Shown here in pieces: positions 1 through 5,429 of a stretch of DNA of 5,615 bases. A model generated the notes under the pieces. It worked only from the letters and a program-made list of their open reading frames with translations, was not told where the DNA came from and ran no database searches. The position numbers and the translations under genes are program-made. Position 1 is the stretch's first letter. The number at the start of each line of letters is the position of its first letter. This DNA is from DATJFQ01 sp035495555 (lineage in GTDB: Bacteria > Acidobacteriota > Vicinamibacteria > Vicinamibacterales > 2-12-FULL-66-21): assembly GCA_035495555.1 (NCBI GenBank), contig DATJFQ010000011.1:1-5615 (forward strand), read 5' to 3'.

Positions 1-657
1 CAGCTGATAGCTGTCGGTCAGCGTCGCGAACGCGAACTCGCGCGCACTGGCGATCTGCGTCAGGGACGGCGGGGTGATGTGCAGCCGTCCGCTGTAGCGC
101 TCGAACAACTCGGTCTCGAAGCGCGAGTGCACGCCGTTTTGTCCCGTCAACTGGCCGTCGTAGTTGACGTTCGCGTGAAGCGGCTGGAAGGAATCTCCGA
201 CGTAGTGGCCGAGCACCGACGAAAACAATTTGATGTCGTCGCGGGCGTAGGGGGCCGTGTCGATCTTGCGGAAGCTGTCGACGAGTCGACGGTACATCTC
301 GTCCGCGCGCCACGGAAGCGTCCCGTTCTTCAGCACGAAGTCCTGGCCGCGCCTGGCGACGGCCTCGTTGAAGTCGTGAGGGATCATCGCAAACGGGTAT
401 GGGCCCCACGCGTCCATGTCCAGAAAGTGCCGGGGCGGTTCCGCCGTCCAGCCGACGGTGCGGTACGTGTCCGGATCGATCGCATGTTCGACAATCGTGA
501 CGCGGAACTTCTCGTAGAACGGACGGATCTCCTGCGGCAGCATGGTGAGCGCCCGGTCGACGATGAACTTGTGTGCGGAGAATCCCCACGCGTGCGCCGT
601 CGGCGCGGGCATGGTGAGCGCAAGCGCAGCTGTCGCCGCGGCCATGAACCTTCGCAT
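1..657 (-). CDS. Exported zinc-dependent S1/P1 nuclease / phospholipase C-fold hydrolase (5' part, cut by left edge)
   Basis: The first 219 residues are visible; the C-terminus lies beyond base 1. Residues 1-23 form a signal peptide (two Arg, an Ala/Leu-rich core, then A-H-A). Cleavage after residue 23 would leave Trp24 as the mature N-terminus. In P1 nuclease and bacterial phospholipase C the N-terminal Trp itself binds zinc. The other expected ligands are present in order: H29, D61 or D63 (in HAIDPD), H77 (in HFLD), H151 and D155 (GHYVGD), H161 (QPLH), H177 and E181. The H151/D155/H161 spacing matches both P1 and PLC; the final HxxxE resembles PLC, while H29 five residues after Trp resembles P1. 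The product probably acts on phosphodiesters outside the cytoplasm with a trinuclear zinc site; nuclease versus phospholipase cannot be decided. The ATG at 657 is supported by the signal peptide and by TAGAGT 6 nt upstream. Divergent from nfo. Confidence 0.82.
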   Translation of the reverse strand, partial: MRRFMAAATAALALTMPAPTAHAWGFSAHKFIVDRALTMLPQEIRPFYEKFRVTIVEHAIDPDTYRTVGWTAEPPRHFLDMDAWGPYPFAMIPHDFNEAVARRGQDFVLKNGTLPWRADEMYRRLVDSFRKIDTAPYARDDIKLFSSVLGHYVGDSFQPLHANVNYDGQLTGQNGVHSRFETELFERYSGRLHITPPSLTQIASAREFAFATLTDSYQL

Positions 658-663
658 CGGAGC

Positions 664-669
664 ACTCTA
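664..669 (-). promoter_or_regulatory. -10 element TAGAGT for the hydrolase, leaderless type
   Basis: Read on the minus strand, TAGAGT lies exactly 6 nt (GCTCCG) before the ATG at 657. It has the A and the last T that are most conserved in bacterial -10 elements. RNA would start at about base 657, the A of the start codon. There is no Shine-Dalgarno sequence and no good -35 box at the usual distance. Confidence 0.5.
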
Positions 670-672
670 CTT

Positions 673-678
673 CATAAT
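673..678 (+). promoter_or_regulatory. -10 element CATAAT for nfo, leaderless type
   Basis: CATAAT (5 of 6 to TATAAT) lies exactly 6 nt (CGAGCG) before the nfo ATG at 685, so RNA would start at the start codon. TTCGCA at 651-656 is a weak -35 candidate (4 of 6 to TTGACA, 16-bp spacer). It lies inside the start of the divergent gene, and no Shine-Dalgarno sequence is present. Confidence 0.5.
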
Positions 679-684
679 CGAGCG

Positions 685-1590
685 ATGCCTGGCGTCCCAC
701 GGCTCGGCGCGCACATGTCGATCCGCGGCGGGCTGCCGCGCGCCGTCGATCGCGCGCACGCGAGCGGCTGCGCGGCGCTGCAGATCTTCACCAAGTCGGC
801 AGGCCAATGGCGCGCGCGACCACTGCCGCCCGACGAGATCCGCGCGTTCCGCCGGCGCGTGCGCGAGACCGGCATCCGTCCTGTCGTCGCGCACAACAGC
901 TACCTCATCAACATCGCGGCATCGGATCGAGCCCTCAGGAGGCAATCAATCACCGCGCTTCTGGAGGAACTCGATCGCGCGGAGGCGCTCGGGCTCGATG
1001 GGCTCGTCATGCACCCTGGCTCGTATACCAGCGGCTCAGAACAGGGCGGGCTGCGCCTGATTGCGGACGGCATCGCGGCGGTGCTGGACGCGCGTCCCGA
1101 TGGCAGGACGAAGCTGCTGCTCGAACACACGGCAGGCCAGGGGACGAATCTCGGACACCGGTTCGAACACCTGGCCGCAATCATCGACGGGGCTGGCGGA
1201 ACACCGCGCGTCGGCGTCTGCCTGGATACGTGTCACCTGCTGACGGCGGGATACGACATCTGCTCGCGCGCGGGCTACGACGAGACGTTCCGGCAGTTTG
1301 GCACTATCGTCGGCTTCGCGCGGTTGAAGGCGTTCCATTTGAACGACTCGAAGAAGCCGTGCGCGAGCCGCGTCGATCGGCATGAACACATCGGGAAAGG
1401 ATGCATCGGGGTCGACCCGTTCCGCTGGCTGGTGAACGACCGACGGTTCGCGCGGCTGCCGATGCTGCTCGAAACGCCGAAACTCGAGAGCCGCGAGTCG
1501 CTTCGGCTCTCCGACGTGGATCCGCTGGACGCGATGAACCTGTCGCTGCTGCGTTCGCTCATCGACACCGGTTCGCCTGACAATCGCTGA
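685..1590 (+). CDS. nfo: Endonuclease IV (deoxyribonuclease IV, AP endonuclease)
   Basis: The 301-residue product is a TIM-barrel base-excision-repair enzyme that cleaves DNA 5' to abasic sites and removes blocked 3' ends in the cytoplasm. All nine zinc ligands known from E. coli Nfo can be placed with near-identical numbering: H70, H110, E147, D181, H184, H218, D231, H233 and E263. They sit in the family motifs GAHMS (8-12), VMHPGSY (108-114), LLEHTAGQG (145-153), CLDTCH (179-184), FHLNDSK (217-223), RHEHIGKG (232-239) and LLETP (261-265). The frame stays open upstream to base 79, but that extension is antisense to the hydrolase and resembles no Nfo N-terminus. The ATG at 685 gives the expected length and has CATAAT 6 nt before it. 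Convergent with amrA, whose stop is 14 bp past the nfo stop, with no terminator visible between them. Confidence 0.96.
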   Translation: MPGVPRLGAHMSIRGGLPRAVDRAHASGCAALQIFTKSAGQWRARPLPPDEIRAFRRRVRETGIRPVVAHNSYLINIAASDRALRRQSITALLEELDRAEALGLDGLVMHPGSYTSGSEQGGLRLIADGIAAVLDARPDGRTKLLLEHTAGQGTNLGHRFEHLAAIIDGAGGTPRVGVCLDTCHLLTAGYDICSRAGYDETFRQFGTIVGFARLKAFHLNDSKKPCASRVDRHEHIGKGCIGVDPFRWLVNDRRFARLPMLLETPKLESRESLRLSDVDPLDAMNLSLLRSLIDTGSPDNR

Positions 1591-1604
1591 CCTGACCCGA
1601 CGCT

Positions 1605-2144
1605 CTACTCGCCGAAGACGTCCGCTTCGAATCGGTAGACGTGCGCGCCATGCCGCCACGCGTCGATCGGCAGGCCGGCCTTGCGGCACGTGTGGGCGAG
1701 GAACTCCTCGCGGTCCCATCCCCATTCCGGAGCGACCTGCGGCAGCAGCAGTCCGCGACGCCATCCCTGCTCGACGACCAGGCCGTGGCGTCCGATGACG
1801 ATCGCGTCCGGGTCGGCGGGGTCGATGGGCTCCAGAGGGCCGAGGACGGAGACTTCCACGCTCAGCGCCGGCAGCTCCGCCGCTGTCACCGGCGGGAACC
1901 GGGGATCCTCGCGCGCGGCGCTGACGGCCACCCGGGCGATTTCGTCGCCAAGGGGCCTGCGGCATTCGAGCGTGCCGATGCAGCCGCGCAACTCGCCGTC
2001 TTTTTTCAGCGTGACGAACGCGCCGCTCGCCTCCGGCAAATCAGACGCCGCCGCTGCCCGCGGCGGACGCCGTTCGACAGCATCCTCGACCGCCCCGCGC
2101 GCGATCGCGAGCAGAGCCGCCCGTGCGGCGGCATCAATCGACAT
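1605..2144 (-). CDS. amrA: AmmeMemoRadiSam system protein A (AMMECR1 domain)
   Basis: The 179-residue product is a stand-alone AMMECR1-domain protein of the length usual for bacterial and archaeal members. It carries the family signature LRGCIGT at residues 52-58, with Cys55. A second conserved block runs from LLLPQVAPEWGW (132-143) to HTCRKAGL (151-158), containing Cys153. No signal peptide or membrane segment is seen, so it is probably cytoplasmic. The biochemical role is unknown; the family is the bacterial relative of human AMMECR1 and occurs with a Memo-like protein and a radical SAM enzyme. The ATG at 2144 lies inside amrB, with an 11-bp overlap, so translation is probably coupled to amrB; a GGGGACG stretch shortly upstream could serve as a weak ribosome site. 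The reading frame extends further upstream only as an out-of-frame shadow of amrB. Confidence 0.9.
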   Translation of the reverse strand: MSIDAAARAALLAIARGAVEDAVERRPPRAAAASDLPEASGAFVTLKKDGELRGCIGTLECRRPLGDEIARVAVSAAREDPRFPPVTAAELPALSVEVSVLGPLEPIDPADPDAIVIGRHGLVVEQGWRRGLLLPQVAPEWGWDREEFLAHTCRKAGLPIDAWRHGAHVYRFEADVFGE

Positions 2145-2982
2145 CCCGAAACGTCCCCATCGCGGCGGCGAGATACCCGACGACCCCCGAGTTGTCGCCT
2201 GAGATCTCTCCGGAGTGCATGTAACGCAGCACTCGACTCGCCGCCGCGCCGCGCGCGCGCGCCGCGCGCATGACGGAGATGACAGGGCCGCCCCCGCAGG
2301 CGACGTAGCGGCCGCGCTCCCCTTCCGGATAGTCCTCGAAGAGCGCGAGCAGGCGGTCGGCGTCAAATGCGGCGACCGCCGCTTCGACGCGAGCGTCGAG
2401 CGCCTTCGCCGTCGCCGCATCGAAGTAGTGCGACAGGTCGCTGCTGGCGATGAGCAGGATGCGCTTGTCGCGCGCGACCGCGCCGAGCGCATCGCCGAGC
2501 GCGACAATCGTGTCCCGCACCTGATACCCCATGAGCAGCGGCACGATGCGCACATCGGGCAGCAGCCGCTTGATGAACGGAAGCTGCATCTCGAGCGAAT
2601 GTTCGCGGCGATGCGCGGCGTGAAACGGGTGGACCACAGGACAGTCCTCGCGGAGCGCTTCCGCGAGATCCGCGTCGATTGCCACAGGACCGAGCGGCGT
2701 CTCGAACGCGCCGTCGGGATACAGCGCCACGCCGTCGAAGGCGATGAAATGCGAGGGCCCGACGAGCACCGCGGCGTCGAACGGTTTCGACGCGGCTGCG
2801 GCCTGATAGGAGTACGCCGCGACCGGCCCGGAAAACATCATGCCGGCGTGCGGCGCGATGAGCGCGCTGACGTCCCCGCGCGGAACGAGGTCGACCGCCG
2901 ACACGCAGGCGTCGACCTCCCGCGCCAATGCGCCGGGAGAGCCGGGGTACCACGTGCCTGCAACCGCTGCCGCCCGGTTCAT
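2134..2982 (-). CDS. amrB: AmmeMemoRadiSam system protein B (Memo family)
   Basis: The 282-residue product is a complete Memo-family protein, distantly related to class III extradiol dioxygenases. The conserved motifs appear in order: GTWYPG (9-14), APHAG (43-47), GPSHF (75-79), EHSLEMQLPF (127-136), SSDLSHY (180-186) and ACGGGPV (228-234). H45, H78 and C229 correspond to human MEMO1 metal ligands H49, H81 and C244, and D182/H185 to its D189/H192. The metal site therefore looks intact, but no reaction is established for the bacterial family. It is cytoplasmic by sequence. The ATG at 2982 gives the standard N-terminus and has TAGCAT exactly 6 nt upstream. It is first of two genes, followed by amrA with an 11-bp overlap, and divergent from gatC. 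The radical SAM member of the set is not in the window. Confidence 0.92.
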   Translation of the reverse strand: MNRAAAVAGTWYPGSPGALAREVDACVSAVDLVPRGDVSALIAPHAGMMFSGPVAAYSYQAAAASKPFDAAVLVGPSHFIAFDGVALYPDGAFETPLGPVAIDADLAEALREDCPVVHPFHAAHRREHSLEMQLPFIKRLLPDVRIVPLLMGYQVRDTIVALGDALGAVARDKRILLIASSDLSHYFDAATAKALDARVEAAVAAFDADRLLALFEDYPEGERGRYVACGGGPVISVMRAARARGAAASRVLRYMHSGEISGDNSGVVGYLAAAMGTFRDVD

Positions 2983-2988
2983 GATTGA

Positions 2989-2994
2989 ATGCTA
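2989..2994 (-). promoter_or_regulatory. -10 element TAGCAT for amrBA, leaderless type
   Basis: Read on the minus strand, TAGCAT is exactly 6 nt (TCAATC) before the amrB ATG at 2982. It shares the TA at 2993-2994 with the oppositely directed gatC hexamer. No Shine-Dalgarno sequence or convincing -35 box is seen. Confidence 0.5.
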
Positions 2995-2998
2995 CGAT
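2993..2998 (+). promoter_or_regulatory. -10 element TACGAT for gatCA, leaderless type
   Basis: TACGAT is exactly 6 nt (CTTCGC) before the gatC GTG at 3005, predicting RNA that begins at the GTG. It overlaps the amrB hexamer by two bases. No -35 box is found with a 15-19 bp spacer, and no Shine-Dalgarno sequence is present. Confidence 0.5.
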
Positions 2999-3004
2999 CT
3001 TCGC

Positions 3005-3310
3005 GTGCCATCACTCACCGCCGATGAAGTCCGGCACATCGCGACGCTCGCGCGGCTCGAGTTGAACGAGCTCGAGGTGGAGCGCCTCACGATCGAACTC
3101 GCCGCGATCCTCGAGTACGCCGCGCAGGTGCAGGGCGTCGATACGGCAACCGTCCGAGCCGGCGACGCCGAAGAGCCGGCCTCCCGGACGGCCGCCGTGC
3201 CCGCGGACACCGCACTCCGAGCGGACGTGCTCGTGCCGTCGCTTCCGCGCAACCACGTCCTCGACAGCGACACCGGCTTCTTCACGGTGCCGCGGGTACT
3301 CGGCGGGTGA
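3005..3310 (+). CDS. gatC: Asp-tRNA(Asn)/Glu-tRNA(Gln) amidotransferase subunit C
   Basis: The 101-residue product is the small GatC subunit that wraps around GatA and stabilises the GatCAB complex, which turns mischarged Asp-tRNA(Asn) and Glu-tRNA(Gln) into the correct aminoacyl-tRNAs. The N-terminal helix block EVRHIATLARLEL (residues 8-20) is typical, followed by the linker V-Q-G-V-D-T and the conserved C-terminal tail ending D-T-G-F-F-T-V-P-R-V. The length is normal for the family. The GTG at 3005 is chosen because the family normally starts just before L-T-x-x-E-V, and because TACGAT lies 6 nt upstream. An in-frame ATG at 2981 would add eight residues but would overlap the amrB start. 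The gatC stop overlaps the gatA start in GTGA, consistent with translational coupling. Confidence 0.94.
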   Translation: MPSLTADEVRHIATLARLELNELEVERLTIELAAILEYAAQVQGVDTATVRAGDAEEPASRTAAVPADTALRADVLVPSLPRNHVLDSDTGFFTVPRVLGG

Positions 3311-4773
3311 CGTCCAGCACGTCGGCCCGCGACGTCCCAGGCACAACCGCTTGCGAAATCCGCGCCGCCATCGCCGCTGGTCGCACGACGGCTACGCAGG
3401 TCTGCCGGGCAACACTCGACGCGATCGACCGCGTCGACCCGCGGCTGCACGCGTTCCTGTTCGTCGATCGCGAGGGCGCCCTCGCGCGCGCGGCCGAACT
3501 CGACCGCACCAGGCCAGTCGACGCCCCTCTGCTGGGCGTCCCGGTCGCCGTCAAGGACAACATCTGCACGCTGGGGCAGCCGACCACGGCAGCGTCGCGG
3601 CTGCTGGAAACCTATCGGCCGCCGTATTCCGCAACGGTCGTGTCGCGTCTGGAGGCAGCGGGCGCGATCGTCATCGGAAAGACCAATCTCGACGAGTTCG
3701 CGATGGGATCGTCCACCGAACACTCGGCGTTCGGTCCGACCTTTAATCCCTGGGCAACCGACCGCGTTCCCGGGGGATCGAGCGGCGGGTCGGCGGCCGC
3801 CGTCGCGGCAGGTCTCGTCCCCATCGCGCTCGGATCAGACACCGGCGGATCCGTGCGACAGCCCGCCGCGCTCTGCGGCGTGCTCGGCTTGAAACCCACG
3901 TACGGCCGTGTGTCTCGTTACGGCCTGATCGCATTCGCCTCGTCGCTGGATCAAATCGCACCCTTCGCGCGCACGACCGAGGACGCTGCCCTCGTCCTGC
4001 GCGCGATGACTGGCGTCGACGCGCGCGACGCGACGACGGCTGCGGAGCCGCCTGTCGACTACCGCGCGGGCGACGCGAGGCTGGATGGCGTTCGCATCGG
4101 CGTGCCGCGGCACCTGCTCGACGGGATCGAACCGGACGTGGATGCCAGGTTCGAGGCGGCGCTTGCGGAACTCACGGCTGCGGGCGCAGCGGTGAAGGAG
4201 ATCGAACTGAAGCACGCGCCCCTCGCCGTTCCGGTGTATTACCTCGTCGGGAACGCGGAAGCGAGTTCGAATCTCGCGCGCTACGACGGCGTTCGCTACG
4301 GCTTCCGCGCGGAGTCGTCCACGGTGTCGGAGATGTATTACAAGACCCGCGCAGCGTTTGGCGCGGAAGTGAAGCGGCGGATCATGATCGGCACCTACGT
4401 GCTGAGCGCCGGCTACTGCGACGAGTTCTATGTGAAGGCGCAGGGTGTCCGATCGCTGATTCGCCGGGACTACGCGGCAGCCTTTGAATCGGTGGATCTG
4501 GTGGCGACGCCGACGAGCCCGACGACGGCATTTCGCCTCGGCGAACGCGTCGGCGATCCGCTGCAGATGTATCTCTCGGATATTTTCACCGTGCCCGCCA
4601 ACCTCGCCGGGCTGCCTGCGGTAAGCGTCCCCTGCGGGGAGGGCGCGTCACATCTGCCGGTCGGAATTCAGTTCACGGGACGCGCGTTCGATGAGGCGCT
4701 GCTCCTGCGCGCGGCGCACGCGATCGAGCGGCGCACCGACTGGCTCGCGCACCGCCCGCCCGTGCGAGGGTAG
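3307..4773 (+). CDS. gatA: Asp-tRNA(Asn)/Glu-tRNA(Gln) amidotransferase subunit A
   Basis: The 488-residue product is the glutaminase subunit of GatCAB, an amidase-signature enzyme that hydrolyses glutamine and delivers ammonia to GatB. The Ser-cisSer-Lys triad is complete: K83 in VAVKDN, S158 in PGGSSGGSAA and S182 in GSDTGGSVRQPAA (equivalent to K79, S154 and S178 of the S. aureus enzyme). Further family blocks are KTNLDEFAMGSS (125-136), GLKPTYGRVSRYGL (194-207), YYLVGNAEASSNLARYDGVR (311-330) and DIFTVPANLAGLPAVSVP (425-442), the last two helping to set GatA apart from generic amidases. The length is normal and no damage is seen. The start is a GTG overlapping the gatC stop by 4 bp. gatB is not in the window. 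Convergent with the small membrane protein gene across 13 bp. Confidence 0.97.
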   Translation: MTSSTSARDVPGTTACEIRAAIAAGRTTATQVCRATLDAIDRVDPRLHAFLFVDREGALARAAELDRTRPVDAPLLGVPVAVKDNICTLGQPTTAASRLLETYRPPYSATVVSRLEAAGAIVIGKTNLDEFAMGSSTEHSAFGPTFNPWATDRVPGGSSGGSAAAVAAGLVPIALGSDTGGSVRQPAALCGVLGLKPTYGRVSRYGLIAFASSLDQIAPFARTTEDAALVLRAMTGVDARDATTAAEPPVDYRAGDARLDGVRIGVPRHLLDGIEPDVDARFEAALAELTAAGAAVKEIELKHAPLAVPVYYLVGNAEASSNLARYDGVRYGFRAESSTVSEMYYKTRAAFGAEVKRRIMIGTYVLSAGYCDEFYVKAQGVRSLIRRDYAAAFESVDLVATPTSPTTAFRLGERVGDPLQMYLSDIFTVPANLAGLPAVSVPCGEGASHLPVGIQFTGRAFDEALLLRAAHAIERRTDWLAHRPPVRG

Positions 4774-4786
4774 CGCGCGGAGACGC

Positions 4787-5086
4787 TCAGGCGAGTGCCG
4801 GGCGAGACGCACGCGCGAGCGCCCAGACGATCAGGCCGAGCAGCACGAAGGGCAGCAGGGGCAGTGCGAAAACCGCTCCCAGTACGAATAGGACCACCAG
4901 CCCGAGGATGGCGAAGATGGGGCCGAGCACGAGCAGCACGAGGCCGCCGATCAGCCATTTAATCAGGAGCAGCGGGAGCAGAATCAGCCGAAGCACAAGC
5001 TTCAGCACGATGCCGAAGACGAGCAGCACGGTCATCACGGCTGCCCCCGCGACCAACAGAAAACCCAACAGCATCAATGCACCCAT
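4787..5086 (-). CDS. Small hydrophobic membrane protein, unknown function
   Basis: This 99-residue protein is dominated by Leu, Val, Ile, Ala and Gly. It probably forms about three transmembrane helices: roughly residues 3-27, 32-52 (with Lys43-Trp44 near the middle) and 53-90, the last long enough to be two passes. Lys29, Arg33 and Lys43, plus Arg92 and Arg95 near the end, are the only positive charges. There are no Cys or His residues and no catalytic motif, so no function can be assigned. The consistently hydrophobic frame with a clean stop, and no competing ORF, argue that it is real. It lies downstream of rpoZ on the same strand (75-bp gap) and is convergent with gatA. The ATG at 5086 has AGGGGAGGG 11 nt upstream; Met5 is a possible alternative start. 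Confidence 0.68.
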   Translation of the reverse strand: MGALMLLGFLLVAGAAVMTVLLVFGIVLKLVLRLILLPLLLIKWLIGGLVLLVLGPIFAILGLVVLFVLGAVFALPLLPFVLLGLIVWALARASRPALA

Positions 5087-5097
5087 TGCAGCGTGGG

Positions 5098-5106
5098 CCC
5101 TCCCCT
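5098..5106 (-). promoter_or_regulatory. Ribosome-binding site AGGGGAGGG for the membrane protein
   Basis: A purine-rich AGGGGAGGG on the minus strand ends 11 nt before the ATG at 5086. The spacing is longer than optimal. It is the only clear Shine-Dalgarno-like element before a gene that heads its own stretch here; the other unit-leading genes have none. Its 5' end overlaps an arm of the hairpin at 5103-5138. Confidence 0.45.
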
Positions 5107-5138
5107 CTCTGGAGATTACGCCGCAAGTCCAGGGAGAG
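5103..5138 (-). other. Inverted repeat between rpoZ and the membrane protein gene
   Basis: The arms at 5129-5138 and 5103-5112 can pair as a 10-bp stem with one C-A mismatch and one G-U pair, closing a 16-nt loop. In RNA read through from rpoZ the downstream arm would partly cover the AGGGGAGGG ribosome site. There is no U-run, so it is not a standard intrinsic terminator. Confidence 0.3.
5113..5118 (-). promoter_or_regulatory. Possible -10 element TAATCT for the membrane protein
   Basis: Read on the minus strand, TAATCT would place the RNA start near 5106, exactly at the beginning of the AGGGGAGGG ribosome site, giving a leader of about 20 nt. It lies in the loop of the inverted repeat. No good -35 box is visible, so this is tentative. 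Confidence 0.3.
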
Positions 5139-5161
5139 TTCCGTCGAGCTGGCCCGCGCTG

Positions 5162-5410
5162 TCAGCGTTCGCGCGTGGGCATCACCGGAAGCGTGTAGCC
5201 GATGAGTCCCTGCCGGACCTCCTGCATGGCGACACGTTCGAGCTTGCCCGGGCTGCCGGGCTGACGCTCGATCCGGGGCAGCGCACCGCGCCGCAACTGC
5301 TTTGCGCGCTGCGCGGCGACATCCACGAAAAGAAAGCGGCTGGTGATGGGAGGCGCTGGAACCTGTTGTTCCGGCGTCGTCGCCTCGAGCGCCTCAGGTA
5401 CGTCGGCCAT
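5162..5410 (-). CDS. rpoZ: RNA polymerase omega subunit
   Basis: The 82-residue product matches the omega fold. A variable, Pro/Gln/Glu-rich N-terminus (1-22) precedes the conserved core SRFLFVDVAAQRAKQLRRG (24-42), equivalent to the R-F-x-L-V-x-x-A-A-x-R-A-x-Q-L segment that contacts the beta' C-terminus. The second conserved segment is ERVAMQEVRQGLIGY (58-72), equivalent to the A-x-x-E-I-x-x-G helix. Omega helps assemble and stabilise RNA polymerase. The ATG at 5410 is chosen because TATACT lies exactly 6 nt upstream and because the product has a normal omega length. The same frame is open without a stop through the upstream tandem repeat to the right edge, so a longer product cannot be excluded from this window alone. 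The small membrane protein gene follows on the same strand. Confidence 0.85.
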   Translation of the reverse strand: MADVPEALEATTPEQQVPAPPITSRFLFVDVAAQRAKQLRRGALPRIERQPGSPGKLERVAMQEVRQGLIGYTLPVMPTRER

Positions 5411-5416
5411 GCGGAC

Positions 5417-5422
5417 AGTATA
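5417..5422 (-). promoter_or_regulatory. -10 element TATACT for rpoZ, leaderless type
   Basis: Read on the minus strand, TATACT (5 of 6 to TATAAT) is exactly 6 nt (GTCCGC) before the rpoZ ATG at 5410. RNA would start at the ATG, with no Shine-Dalgarno sequence. The position where a -35 box would lie (about 5440-5445) falls inside the 7-bp tandem repeat and does not resemble TTGACA. Confidence 0.55.
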
Positions 5423-5429
5423 TCTGTGT

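Noticed and set aside
79..684. Open frame continuing upstream of nfo to base 79 (long N-terminal extension)
   Set aside because: It is antisense to the hydrolase, has the Arg/Val-rich look of a shadow frame, and Nfo proteins start at about the ATG at 685.
1588..1640. Bidirectional terminator between nfo and amrA
   Set aside because: No stem followed by a T-run could be found in or near the 14-bp gap; the same holds for the 13-bp gap between gatA and the membrane protein gene.
1036..1965. 309-residue minus-strand ORF across nfo and amrA
   Set aside because: It is antisense to nfo and out of frame with amrA, Arg/Pro-rich, with no recognisable motif; a typical GC-rich shadow.
2215..2988. 257-residue plus-strand ORF opposite amrB
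   Set aside because: Antisense to a well-supported Memo gene, with Arg-rich composition and no domain.
2981..3004. ATG at 2981 as the gatC start
   Set aside because: It would add eight residues not usual in GatC, overlap the amrB start, and leave the TACGAT box inside the gene; GTG at 3005 fits the family and the 6-nt pattern.
4800..4824. Hairpin GGGCG/CGCCC near the gatA end
   Set aside because: Only 5 bp with a 15-nt loop, inside coding sequence, in very GC-rich DNA where such matches are expected.
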